DNA of 9,519 nucleotides from an uncultured Christensenellaceae bacterium (GTDB lineage Bacteria > Bacillota > Clostridia > Christensenellales > Borkfalkiaceae). Numbering within the stretch: the first letter of the stretch is position 1; every line of letters begins with the position of its first letter. The stretch is from positions 1 through 9,519 of the forward strand of contig CAJUSA010000019.1 of the NCBI GenBank assembly GCA_910589015.1, in the 5' to 3' direction. Shown here piece after piece: positions 1 to 6,585 of this stretch. The notes under the pieces were generated by a model. It did not search any database. It had not been told where the DNA came from and was given only the letters and a program-made list of their open reading frames with translations. The translations under genes were made by a program, and so were the position numbers.

Positions 1-982
1 TTGCGCTGATGTACAGTCCCGAAACGGGTATTGCCTTGTTTGCGCACGTCTCGTAGGGGACGCTGTCGTTCCCCGTATCGCAACGCACTTTTTCCACAAG
101 CGCGAGGGTCGAAAGATGGTAGACGGCTTTATTTCCTTTAACCTTGGGCCAGAACACCTTCGAGAAACCCGAATTGTAGCCGTTGTCTTTCTTCCATTTG
201 ATTGCCGCGTCGATTGTGGCCGCTTCATCCGTGGGAATATCCGCAAACACGAACGCGCTCCAGTGGTCGTTAATTCCTTGCGATGCCGCCACCAGTGCCT
301 TATAAACGGTGGGATTCTCCGACCAGCCGGGCGCGGCGACGTATGTGGGTATCGCATCGTAATTTTGATAAACGAGTCGCAGACTGGCGATACCGCTCGT
401 CACGCCCTCGCTGTCCGTGCCACCCACGACATCGTCTGCCGTTATGGCATCGAAGTCTATTTCCGAATAAGACGCGGTCGCATTCTTTATTTCCGTCGTG
501 CTGATATCCGTAACCGTAAGCACTCCAGTGTCGGCGTTATAACTTAACGTGTAATCCGTACCGAGTACCTTTCCCTCGATTGCGAACGTGGCGATGATGA
601 TTCCGGTCGTTACGACGCTCGCCTTTCGGTTCGCAAACGTAAGCGGCACGGTTACCGCTTGCTCGGCTTTGTGTTTGTCGGGGTCAAGCACGTTGATAAC
701 GTAAATAGGCCCGATATTGCCGTTCGCGTTATTGAAGTGCGCCTCTATTGCTTCGCACAGAGTGTATTTACCCCACAGCGTAGCGTCTGCGAAGTGTCCG
801 AGTTTGCTCTTTGCTTCGCTTAAATTGTAGATTTTGATGGGCGTGTTAACTGCTCCCTTGTAGTCCGTCAGCAAGTTTACCGGGGCCGTTCCGAAATAGA
901 CCGGCACAACGGATGCCTGCGACGCGCTCTGCACTATATCCGTACCGAGAGAACCGTAAACGCCGTATTTGTATTCCGCCAT
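1..982 (-). CDS. Contractile tail sheath protein, C-terminus cut off by the window edge
   Basis: Translation from the ATG at 982 gives about 327 residues with no stop before base 1, so the 3' end lies outside the window. It begins MAEYKYGVYGS and has a typical sheath N-terminal segment (SVVPVYFGTAPVNLL, about residues 24-38). This is followed by a mixed alpha/beta body, and the pattern matches P2 gpFI-type/phage tail sheath proteins from memory. P2 gpFI is about 396 residues, so most of the protein is present. Sheath subunits form the contractile outer tube that drives the tail tube through the host envelope. A strong ribosome binding site (GGAGGTT, 987-993) lies 4 bases upstream of the start, and the preceding gene ends 18 bases earlier. 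This gene marks the switch from head to tail genes and shows a contractile tail. Family call confident; subfamily not resolved. Confidence 0.88.
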   Translation of the reverse strand, partial: MAEYKYGVYGSLGTDIVQSASQASVVPVYFGTAPVNLLTDYKGAVNTPIKIYNLSEAKSKLGHFADATLWGKYTLCEAIEAHFNNANGNIGPIYVINVLDPDKHKAEQAVTVPLTFANRKASVVTTGIIIATFAIEGKVLGTDYTLSYNADTGVLTVTDISTTEIKNATASYSEIDFDAITADDVVGGTDSEGVTSGIASLRLVYQNYDAIPTYVAAPGWSENPTVYKALVAASQGINDHWSAFVFADIPTDEAATIDAAIKWKKDNGYNSGFSKVFWPKVKGNKAVYHLSTLALVEKVRCDTGNDSVPYETCANKAIPVSGLYISA

Positions 983-1000
983 TTTTAACCTCCAAATTTT

Positions 1001-1564
1001 TTATAAATGCTCCGAGTACGCGGCACCCGTGCGGTTAAGCCCGCGCTCGATGGTTATGGTCGCCCATGCGTAAAAGTACGGATAGGTGTCCGCTATCTGC
1101 CCGTCTTTTGTATATTGGCCGTATTTCACGCCGGCCTCTTTAACAAACCGTATCCCGTCCAAGTATTCGGCGTTTTCTATCTCCGCAAGTGTGCGGTCGA
1201 GAAAACTCCACACGTCTTTCCATCCGTCTGCCGAACGCTGAAACTTTCCGGTCTCGCTTTCAGTCGGATGCGCTCCCGGATTCCAAACGACAAAACTCAA
1301 CTGAAGGCTCATTCTGTCATTCGATTTTGTTAAATCCTGCGCTCCCTCTAAAAGCTGAACCAGTATTGACGGAAACTGCATATCCGTCCCCGCGGCGAGC
1401 TTATCGTTTCCGGGGAGTAGCATCGGAAACGCCGTAGGGTTTACTTCTTCGTATGAATAAGTGTCTCCCTGCTCTTCGTCGTTCGGCCGTTTCAGTTTTA
1501 TCTTCGGGCATACGTTTTTATTCAGCCATTCGGCTATTTTTTCTATGCATTGCACAATGGTCAT
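1001..1564 (-). CDS. Probable tail completion / tail terminator protein
   Basis: This is a 187-residue soluble protein without signal peptide or membrane segment. The N-terminus (MTIVQCIEKIAEWLNKNV) looks helical. It is followed by beta-rich stretches (MSLQLSFVVW, about residues 84-93; YFYAWATITIERGL near the C-terminus). A helix-strand arrangement of this size between the head-tail joiner and the sheath gene is where many Firmicutes myophages encode a tail terminator, the ring protein that caps the tail tube for joining to the head. I do not recognise a named family, so function rests on position and general composition. The start is supported by a ribosome binding site (GGAGGTA, 1569-1575) just before ATG at 1564, and the gap to the previous gene is 12 bases. 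It could instead be another connector or minor tail protein. Confidence 0.75.
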   Translation of the reverse strand: MTIVQCIEKIAEWLNKNVCPKIKLKRPNDEEQGDTYSYEEVNPTAFPMLLPGNDKLAAGTDMQFPSILVQLLEGAQDLTKSNDRMSLQLSFVVWNPGAHPTESETGKFQRSADGWKDVWSFLDRTLAEIENAEYLDGIRFVKEAGVKYGQYTKDGQIADTYPYFYAWATITIERGLNRTGAAYSEHL

Positions 1565-1576
1565 CGCCTACCTCCG

Positions 1577-1894
1577 TTATCCTGCGGTTTGTTGCGCCAG
1601 TTGAATTTCGGCAATACCGCAATCCTCGCGCCACGCCACAATGCTGAATTCCCGCCCGTCGACATTCAGACTTTCGCCCACAGGTCGCCGTTTCGGCAAA
1701 TCCTCCGCTTTTGCAAATACGACGAGGTCGTATTCTGTAAGACCGATTGAGGCGGCTCCCGATTCTTCGTTTTCGGACTCATCGAGTACCGCCGTTATCG
1801 TCTTACCTTCTATGCGGTGGCGTTCGCCGAATACGTCAAGGTCAAGAAAGATGTCATCCCTGTCGGCTGCGACCATTTCCGTGAATTTACTCAA
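1577..1894 (-). CDS. Head-tail joining protein, gpFII position
   Basis: This is a 105-residue protein in the position of lambda FII, the last head gene, whose product sits at the connector and accepts the tail. The sequence has a DVFGERHRIEGKTITAVLDE segment (about residues 20-39). A C-terminal beta-rich part follows, with PVGESLNVDG followed by REFSIVAWREDCGIAEIQL, a pattern common in small phage head-tail attachment proteins. The start is TTG at 1894, inside a TTGA overlap with the stop of the upstream gene. No good Shine-Dalgarno sequence stands before it, so translation is probably coupled to the upstream gene. An ATG six codons later (1876) is the alternative and would remove MSKFTE. Coding status is firm; function is inferred from position and fold-like pattern. 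Confidence 0.75.
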   Translation of the reverse strand: MSKFTEMVAADRDDIFLDLDVFGERHRIEGKTITAVLDESENEESGAASIGLTEYDLVVFAKAEDLPKRRPVGESLNVDGREFSIVAWREDCGIAEIQLAQQTAG

Positions 1895-2244
1895 ACGACA
1901 GCATCAGCCGCATCGAATTCGGGCAGTTCGTCTGCGGGCGTTTCCTCTTCGTCTCCGTCGTCGGGAGTCTCGTCTCCGTCGCCTTCGGGGTTCTCGTCGT
2001 TGTTTTCCTCTTCGGTGTTCGTTTTGCCTTTACCCTTGCCTTTTTTGCTTGCGGGTTTGTTCGGCTTTTGCTCTCCGTTATTCGGTTCGTCTCCGGCATT
2101 GGCGGCAACTTTAACCGCAACGCCGAGACTGATAAGCCTTTCCTCTTCTTCCTTGGGCAATTCGACGGGACCGTCGTTTGCGCTTACGGGTTTAATCGTT
2201 TTGCCGACGCGCATCCCGTAAGAGCCTTTGATAATCTGCACCAT
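1891..2244 (-). CDS. Small head protein at gpFI position with Lys-rich and acidic low-complexity tail
   Basis: This is a 117-residue protein of two parts. Residues 1-45 look like a small folded domain (IIKGSYGMRVGKTIKPV, then a DGPVEL motif and EEERLISLGVAV), a pattern seen at this position in Firmicutes phages. Residues about 50-75 are rich in Lys, Asn and Gly (KKGKGKGK). Residues about 77-117 are strongly acidic (for example GDGDETPDDGDEEETP) and probably disordered. In lambda the gene between the major capsid gene and FII is FI, which helps terminase dock DNA onto procapsids. Whether this protein does the same is inference, since I see no clear gpFI homology. The start ATG at 2244 has an AGGAGG site at 2253-2258 with 8 bases of spacing. 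The stop overlaps the next gene's TTG start by 4 bases. Confidence 0.78.
   Translation of the reverse strand: MVQIIKGSYGMRVGKTIKPVSANDGPVELPKEEEERLISLGVAVKVAANAGDEPNNGEQKPNKPASKKGKGKGKTNTEEENNDENPEGDGDETPDDGDEEETPADELPEFDAADAVV
1949..1981. repeat. 12-bp direct repeat with 21-base period inside the acidic tail
   Basis: The 12-mer TCGTCTCCGTCG occurs at 1949-1960 and again at 1970-1981. On the coding (minus) strand it encodes part of the successive acidic segments GDGDETP and DDGDEEE. The 21-base period keeps the reading frame, so the repeat reads as a small in-frame duplication inside a disordered region, not as a regulatory element. Confidence 0.55.
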
Positions 2245-2258
2245 AAATACGCCCTCCT

Positions 2259-3335
2259 TTAATCCTGCGCGTTAATCGCGTTGATAACGTACCAACTGTT
2301 TTTGTGGTTCGGAATTATCAGCGGGCGACTGGTCAGATAGACCTCGCGGGTATTCGAAGGAACGTCGCTGTAATACTTGGGAATGCGACGCCCGGCGTAG
2401 GTGTGGAACACGCCGTCCGACTGTTCGAGTTGCGAAACCGCACCGTAGAGCGTTCTGCCGCATCCGGGCGCGGTGAGAATTGCTTTACCCGAAGGGATGA
2501 AGTGACGGTCTTTGTCTTGGTCGTCCGTATAGGATGCCGAATACTGCAGAACGTCGACGACGTGTCCCTTGGCGTTCAGACGCGCGATTTTGGTCACGCC
2601 TGCGGGCAACTGCTGAGGGTCGATACCGCCCACGTTTACGTTGCGGTTGTCGAGCAGTTTGAGAATGGTCTCATCGTGCAAAATCGCATCGCCCACGTCC
2701 GGACTTACGAGAAGGTCGCTTGCGGGCAGTCCTTTCGCCGCGAGCATCTCCGCGACAACGAAAATATCGCCCAGAATGTCCGCGCCGGTTTTATCCCAGT
2801 CGGTCTTCGGCGTGTATACGGCGGGGTTCGAGCTTCCCTTGTAGAATTGTATGGACATATCTTCGCCTTCGCTTGCGTCGTCCGCGATGTGCTTCATGAT
2901 GCATCCGTTCGTGAGCAGGGTTTCCGCTGCCATCGCCTCTTCGCGCCGGGTTATCGACTCGCCCATTTCGTCGAAGTCCTTAAGCAAAAGTGCGGTCTGA
3001 CGCTCTGCGGGCGTGAGTTTGGAGAATAACGCTTCGCCGAACCCTTTTCTCGTGAGGTCGTCGATTGTCAGTGCGCGTTTAGGCGCAATGCGAGGGGGCG
3101 TGTAGCGGTCGACCGTATAACCTTTGCGCAGAATGGTCACGCCGCCTTTCCTCGGTGCGACGAAGGGTGCGAGCTTCTTGTTTCCGTCCTTGTATTCCAC
3201 GAGGACGTCGGTCGTAGAGAACACGTCGGTTGCATCGTTCGTGGGGAAGTATCTATCCCTCAAAAACGAGCTGACGGGCGAAAGGCTTTCCACCGCCATA
3301 AGCAACGTGTGAGTATCGTAAATATTGAATGCCAT
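2259..3335 (-). CDS. Major capsid protein, lambda gpE family
   Basis: This is a 358-residue protein, close to the 341 of lambda gpE, lying directly after the decoration protein as in lambda. It starts MAFNIYDTHTLLMAVE and contains the early FLRDRYFP motif with a following V-E-Y-K-D-G segment. The mid-region IDDLTRKGFGEALFS followed by the helix ERQTALLLKDFDEMGESITRREE corresponds to the gpE-type spine helix region. Near the C-terminus it has the residues YAGRRIPKYY, then a P-L-I-I-P-N segment. These features match the Phage_cap_E (HK97-fold) family. It forms the icosahedral shell in many copies. The ATG at 3335 has a strong GGAGGTT site at 3344-3350, and the gap from the upstream stop is 21 bases. 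No accessory domain is seen. Confidence 0.95.
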   Translation of the reverse strand: MAFNIYDTHTLLMAVESLSPVSSFLRDRYFPTNDATDVFSTTDVLVEYKDGNKKLAPFVAPRKGGVTILRKGYTVDRYTPPRIAPKRALTIDDLTRKGFGEALFSKLTPAERQTALLLKDFDEMGESITRREEAMAAETLLTNGCIMKHIADDASEGEDMSIQFYKGSSNPAVYTPKTDWDKTGADILGDIFVVAEMLAAKGLPASDLLVSPDVGDAILHDETILKLLDNRNVNVGGIDPQQLPAGVTKIARLNAKGHVVDVLQYSASYTDDQDKDRHFIPSGKAILTAPGCGRTLYGAVSQLEQSDGVFHTYAGRRIPKYYSDVPSNTREVYLTSRPLIIPNHKNSWYVINAINAQD

Positions 3336-3356
3336 TTTTGTTTAACCTCCCTGTCC

Positions 3357-3770
3357 TTAAATTTTCACGGCATCCGACAGAAGAATGCCGCCCTTACGAA
3401 GTTCCTCCTCGTCCGTAGCCTTGAGGGTATACCCGTCTGCTACGATGAGGCTGTTCCTGTTGAAGTGTCCCGTGCGATACGCGAAAGCCGAGGTATCGGC
3501 CGTTCCCGCATCCACGTCGTCCGACAGGATGCAGTTTGCCGTGAGCGTTTCCGTTTTTGCGGTTTCGCCGCTCCCCGTCGTCTTCAGAGTCGTACCGAGT
3601 ACGACCATCTTTCCGTCCGTATCCGAAATGGCCAGCACGGTGCCGCGCTTGAGTTTCGTCGCCACCGTTACCCCTCTGAGCGTTACGGAGAACACGTCGG
3701 GCGCGGGCGTTGCGCTATTTACCAGTTCATCGAAATCTACTTTGCAGATTTCCTCGTTGAGATTGCTCAT
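3357..3770 (-). CDS. Head decoration protein, lambda gpD family
   Basis: This is a 137-residue protein, slightly longer than lambda gpD (110). It shows the family pattern in order: a basic-to-beta segment with RGTVLAISD (about residues 42-50), a middle part with NCILSDDVDAGTADTSAFAY in the place of the family's typical ILa-dvDas-aDt-a motif, then RTGHFNRNSL, and a C-terminal ELRKGGILLSD. In the virion, trimers bind the outside of the expanded capsid and cement it against internal DNA pressure. It overlaps the protease gene by 4 bases (ATGA), with a GGGAGG ribosome binding site at 3777-3782 lying inside the end of the upstream coding region. The extra length lies in an N-terminal extension of about 30 residues (MSNLNEEICKVDFDELVNS). 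Confidence 0.92.
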   Translation of the reverse strand: MSNLNEEICKVDFDELVNSATPAPDVFSVTLRGVTVATKLKRGTVLAISDTDGKMVVLGTTLKTTGSGETAKTETLTANCILSDDVDAGTADTSAFAYRTGHFNRNSLIVADGYTLKATDEEELRKGGILLSDAVKI

Positions 3771-4168
3771 GCTTTACCTCCCTTGGTTTTTTGATACGCC
3801 TTTACGGCATTTGCGACAACCGCCGCCGTTTCGTCGCCGTCATCGGCGTTACCGCCGTTCGGCTTGCCTGCTACTTCGTCCGCGCCGGATGCGCTGGAGT
3901 CCGCTTCCATCTTTTGCAAAAACGCGCTGCCGAGCTTCGACTGCGCCTGCATTGCTGCCAGTGCCAACTGTGCCGCATCACAGGGAGTGTCGCCGTACTT
4001 CGCGTTTTGCACGAGACGCTTGTCGCCGATTTGCGCTTCGATGCTCTCGATTCCTTTGAGTCGCGCTCTTTCGGCCGCCGTCGCCTCGGTGCGAGCATTA
4101 TCCGCTGCGGTCTTTTCGATAGACGCCACAATGTCGGGATACTGCTCTCTGAGTTCTTTTTCCGTCAT
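3767..4168 (-). CDS. Nested in-frame scaffold protein (Nu3-like) from an internal start
   Basis: Codon 266 of the protease gene is an ATG (4168-4166) preceded by GGAGGTTACAAAC, a near-perfect Shine-Dalgarno sequence (4175-4181) with ordinary spacing. Initiation here would give a 133-residue protein identical to the C-terminus of the protease: MTEKELREQYPDIV, then an Ala/Glu/Arg-rich helical body, KYGDTPCDAAQLALAAMQAQ, and a flexible acidic-to-basic end. This mirrors lambda, where Nu3 scaffold is made from an internal start in gene C. The region just before the ribosome binding site is A-rich (AAATAAAAATAAAA), encoding the linker AGNKNKTEVTN. That fits both an interdomain linker and an unstructured ribosome landing site. 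Scaffold guides capsid protein assembly and is then removed by the protease. The internal start is inferred from sequence only. Confidence 0.72.
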   Translation of the reverse strand: MTEKELREQYPDIVASIEKTAADNARTEATAAERARLKGIESIEAQIGDKRLVQNAKYGDTPCDAAQLALAAMQAQSKLGSAFLQKMEADSSASGADEVAGKPNGGNADDGDETAAVVANAVKAYQKTKGGKA

Positions 4169-4963
4169 GTTTGTAACCTCCGTTTTATTTTTATTTCCGG
4201 CCGTGACAGATGCGGCATCGGTTTCACTGAATATGGGGATATTCCCCGGAATGTTGCGGAAGGCGTGAACATCGTGTCTTACGCCCGCCACCATCATCAC
4301 GCGCTTGTCTGCGCTCATTTGCATTTTCGGTTCGTTGCCACTGCCCAGCAAGGTATCGGCGAACCCTTTTTCTATGGCTTGACTGCCCGTCATCCACGTT
4401 TCATTCGTCATCATGCTACGGAGCGTTTCCACCTCGATTCCCGTTTTCGCTTTGTAAATTTCGGCGACAGCACGTTCGTCCGCATCAAACGCTTTAACGG
4501 CTTTCTTTAAATCGCCCAGCGTCATATAATCGAAGAACATTCCAGCCACGCCGTGTATCATCACAAGGCTGCCGGGATAGACTTGCACGTCGTCTCCGGC
4601 GCAAGCAATGACCGACGCTGCGCTTGCTGCGATTCCCTCCACGATGACCGTCTTATACCCAGTCAAACCTTTAAGCGCGTTATGAATAGCAATGCCCGTA
4701 TAAAGGTCGCCACCGCAACTGTTCAGCTTAATGGTGATTTTGCTTTTGCCCTTAATCGTGGCGAGGTCTTCGGCGAACCCTTCGGGCGTTATGTATTGCC
4801 CTTCGAGCTTTTCGCCCGTCCAGAAATCGCGCGGCTGGCTTTCGCACACATCGCCGTACATCGTAATCTCCGCGCTATCCTCGCTGTCGTTCGTTATGAC
4901 ATTCCAGAACCGTTGAACGGTCGTCCCCGGTTTGGTGTCGTTATTCGTTTTAGGGATTTTCAT
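3767..4963 (-). CDS. ClpP-fold capsid maturation protease with C-terminal scaffold domain (gpC-like)
   Basis: This is a 398-residue protein. Residues about 30-215 form a ClpP-like serine protease domain. The oxyanion-loop motif is NSCGGD (81-86), the nucleophile motif GIAASAAS (110-117) points to Ser114, and MIHG (135-138) gives catalytic His137. The third residue is less clear and may be Glu188 in NETWMT. Residues about 266-398 are the scaffold part (MTEKELREQYP start, helical Ala/Glu/Arg-rich body, then a disordered SSASGADEV region and basic C-terminus). In lambda-like phages such proteins self-process and cleave scaffold and portal during procapsid maturation. The start ATG at 4963 overlaps the portal stop (ATGA), with an AGGAGGAGG site just upstream. 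The NSCGGD motif has Cys where Pro is usual. A separate internal start is annotated below. Confidence 0.95.
   Translation of the reverse strand: MKIPKTNNDTKPGTTVQRFWNVITNDSEDSAEITMYGDVCESQPRDFWTGEKLEGQYITPEGFAEDLATIKGKSKITIKLNSCGGDLYTGIAIHNALKGLTGYKTVIVEGIAASAASVIACAGDDVQVYPGSLVMIHGVAGMFFDYMTLGDLKKAVKAFDADERAVAEIYKAKTGIEVETLRSMMTNETWMTGSQAIEKGFADTLLGSGNEPKMQMSADKRVMMVAGVRHDVHAFRNIPGNIPIFSETDAASVTAGNKNKTEVTNMTEKELREQYPDIVASIEKTAADNARTEATAAERARLKGIESIEAQIGDKRLVQNAKYGDTPCDAAQLALAAMQAQSKLGSAFLQKMEADSSASGADEVAGKPNGGNADDGDETAAVVANAVKAYQKTKGGKA
4169..4195 (-). promoter_or_regulatory. Internal ribosome binding site for the nested scaffold
   Basis: On the minus strand an A-rich tract (AAATAAAAATAAAA) leads into CGGAGGTTACAAAC directly before the internal ATG at 4168. 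GGAGG spans 4177-4181, 8 bases from the start codon. The same GGAGGTTA core stands before the major capsid and sheath genes, whose products are also needed in high copy. A match this good in the middle of a gene is unlikely to be neutral coding sequence. Confidence 0.72.
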
Positions 4964-6576
4964 ACTTTACCCTCCTCCTTTCTAAGACTATTGATTATTC
5001 GCGGTAGCAACTCTGCCACCAGCTTATTTAGGTCATCGTCGTCGTTAGGCTGACTTTGACCGCCTTTCAGCATCTCGTTTTCCGTTGCCAGCTGTTCGGC
5101 GTTTGCTTCAAAACTACCGCCGTTCAAACGCACCGTCGCTTGTTCTCTCGTACTGAACCCGTTATCACAGGCAAGCTGCTCGGCTTGTATCTCTTTGACA
5201 GGGTCGAGTTGTCCCTGCGAAGGCCCTATCCACTCCGAACCCATCCACGCCGCTCTTATACGCGGGTCAGCAAAAAAGCCGGGAGCTTCGATACGCCCAC
5301 GCGCCACAGCTTCATAAAGCCACACGTTATAAATCGGCTTGCAGAAATCATCTACAAACCATTCACGGCGCATCTTAAACGCTTTCCACGCTTCCAAAAG
5401 TGCGGCGCGTGACGCGCTGTACGATGCGTTAAATGCCTTCAGTAGTAAGTCTGCGGGTATTTCCAAAGCCGCGCCGACTTGCTTGCACACAGCGTTAACG
5501 AACCCCTCAAACCCACCGTTCGGGCGTTTCGGGTCTCCGAACGTCACGCTTTCGCCCGGTTTTAATACGTTTACCGTTCCCGGTCCCATTTCGTATTCGT
5601 TTTCGTCATCACTCACAGGCGGCGCGTTCTCGTCGCCCACCTCGTTATACGGCATCATGCTGGGGTCGGCTTCCGTCGTTATAAACGCTGTGAAGAAGCT
5701 CTCCACGACTGCCGCAGTCAGTTCACTGTCCGTGTATCTGCGCACCTGTAGGAGCGGCTCGATAACTTGTGCCAGATAACTCACGCCCCTATACTGCTCC
5801 GGTCTTTCCGCTTCCATAATGTGGAGAACATTCGGCAGTCCCGTCTCTTTCCCATAGGCTTCGACTCTTTTCCATTCCGTAGGAGTGCGGGTCAGTTCAT
5901 ACGGGTAGGTGCTTCGTATGTAATACGCAACGATTGCACCGTTTGCGTCGACCTCTACGCCGTCGTATATCGCGTTTCCGTTCTCCGCTTTCCCTTCCGT
6001 GATTCTCGCCACAAGGCTTGCCCCAGCAGAAAACTCTACCGGCGTTGAGACTCGGTCGGCTTCAATCATTTGAAACCGTAAACCATACGGATTGTACTCC
6101 GTAGGCTTTACGCGCTTCAAAAGAACGACAACGTCTCCGGAAAGCAGTCCCGAAATAAACGCCAAGCCTTGCGCCGTATAAAAGTTATTGATTCCCAGTG
6201 CGTCGCAGTTGCGCTTTTCGGCCGCCCATAGTTCGAATTCCGCTTCCGTTTTCTTTTGCCAGATGCGGGCATCTTCCACCGATAGGCCGAGCAGTTCTCG
6301 GTCGATTCGGCTCTTAAGCCATAGACCGCTGCCTATAACATTTGTTCGGTTCGTTTTAATTGCCGATGTCGCTATGGGTGCGCTCATATAAAGCATTCGA
6401 GCGCGTTGTCTTAGCGTCAGATTGTGCGCGTCAATATCTGCCTGCGGCGACCCGCTTCTTGCCGTAAACCCTTTCAGTGCTTTTTTCGTCGAGCTTGCTC
6501 CGGCTTCTCCGTAGCCACTGTTCTTCGGCAAAGGCGAAACGGGTTTGCTTGTAGGCTTTCCGTGTTCTTTGTCCAT
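4960..6576 (-). CDS. Portal protein, lambda gpB family
   Basis: This is a 538-residue protein, close to lambda gpB (533). Near residues 50-90 it has the family's N-terminal pattern: HNLTLRQRARMLYMSAPIAT, then a short T-N-V-I-G-S-G-L motif. The centre contains VLHIMEAERPEQYRGVSYLA (about residues 250-269), the typical H-x-x-x-x-x-R-P-x-Q-x-R-G-x-S/P motif of this family. After that comes an acidic loop, then VCKQVGAALEIPADLLLKAF and a short S-Y-S-A-S-R-A segment, also characteristic. Twelve copies form the ring through which DNA enters and leaves and to which terminase and connectors bind. An AGGAGG site (6581-6586) stands 4 bases before ATG at 6576 and overlaps the stop of the upstream gene. 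The acidic, helical C-terminus (PNDDDDLNKL to the end) is variable in the family. Lambda-type portals are processed at the N-terminus by the protease; no cleavage site can be assigned here. Confidence 0.95.
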   Translation of the reverse strand: MDKEHGKPTSKPVSPLPKNSGYGEAGASSTKKALKGFTARSGSPQADIDAHNLTLRQRARMLYMSAPIATSAIKTNRTNVIGSGLWLKSRIDRELLGLSVEDARIWQKKTEAEFELWAAEKRNCDALGINNFYTAQGLAFISGLLSGDVVVLLKRVKPTEYNPYGLRFQMIEADRVSTPVEFSAGASLVARITEGKAENGNAIYDGVEVDANGAIVAYYIRSTYPYELTRTPTEWKRVEAYGKETGLPNVLHIMEAERPEQYRGVSYLAQVIEPLLQVRRYTDSELTAAVVESFFTAFITTEADPSMMPYNEVGDENAPPVSDDENEYEMGPGTVNVLKPGESVTFGDPKRPNGGFEGFVNAVCKQVGAALEIPADLLLKAFNASYSASRAALLEAWKAFKMRREWFVDDFCKPIYNVWLYEAVARGRIEAPGFFADPRIRAAWMGSEWIGPSQGQLDPVKEIQAEQLACDNGFSTREQATVRLNGGSFEANAEQLATENEMLKGGQSQPNDDDDLNKLVAELLPRIINSLRKEEGKV

Positions 6577-6585
6577 CTTGCCTCC

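Noticed and set aside
116..547. Plus-strand open frame of 143 residues
   Set aside because: It lies antisense to the tail sheath gene, has no ribosome binding site, and its composition (Arg/Cys/His-rich) is typical of a shadow frame.
1887..2120. Minus-strand 77-residue frame overlapping the low-complexity protein (Lys/Thr/Arg-rich)
   Set aside because: It arises from frame-shifting the repetitive acidic coding region. It has no ribosome binding site, and the 117-residue frame has a strong one. A programmed frameshift was considered, but no slippery sequence stood out.
2304..3029. Plus-strand open frame of 241 residues opposite the major capsid gene
   Set aside because: It is the exact antisense of a well-recognised gpE-family protein. 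No Shine-Dalgarno sequence or recognisable domain is present, and the long openness follows from the codon use of the real gene.
3385..4510. Long plus-strand open frames (224 and 239 residues) opposite the decoration and protease genes
   Set aside because: They overlap each other and recognised genes, have no initiation signals, and are rich in Arg, Cys and Ser as shadow frames usually are.
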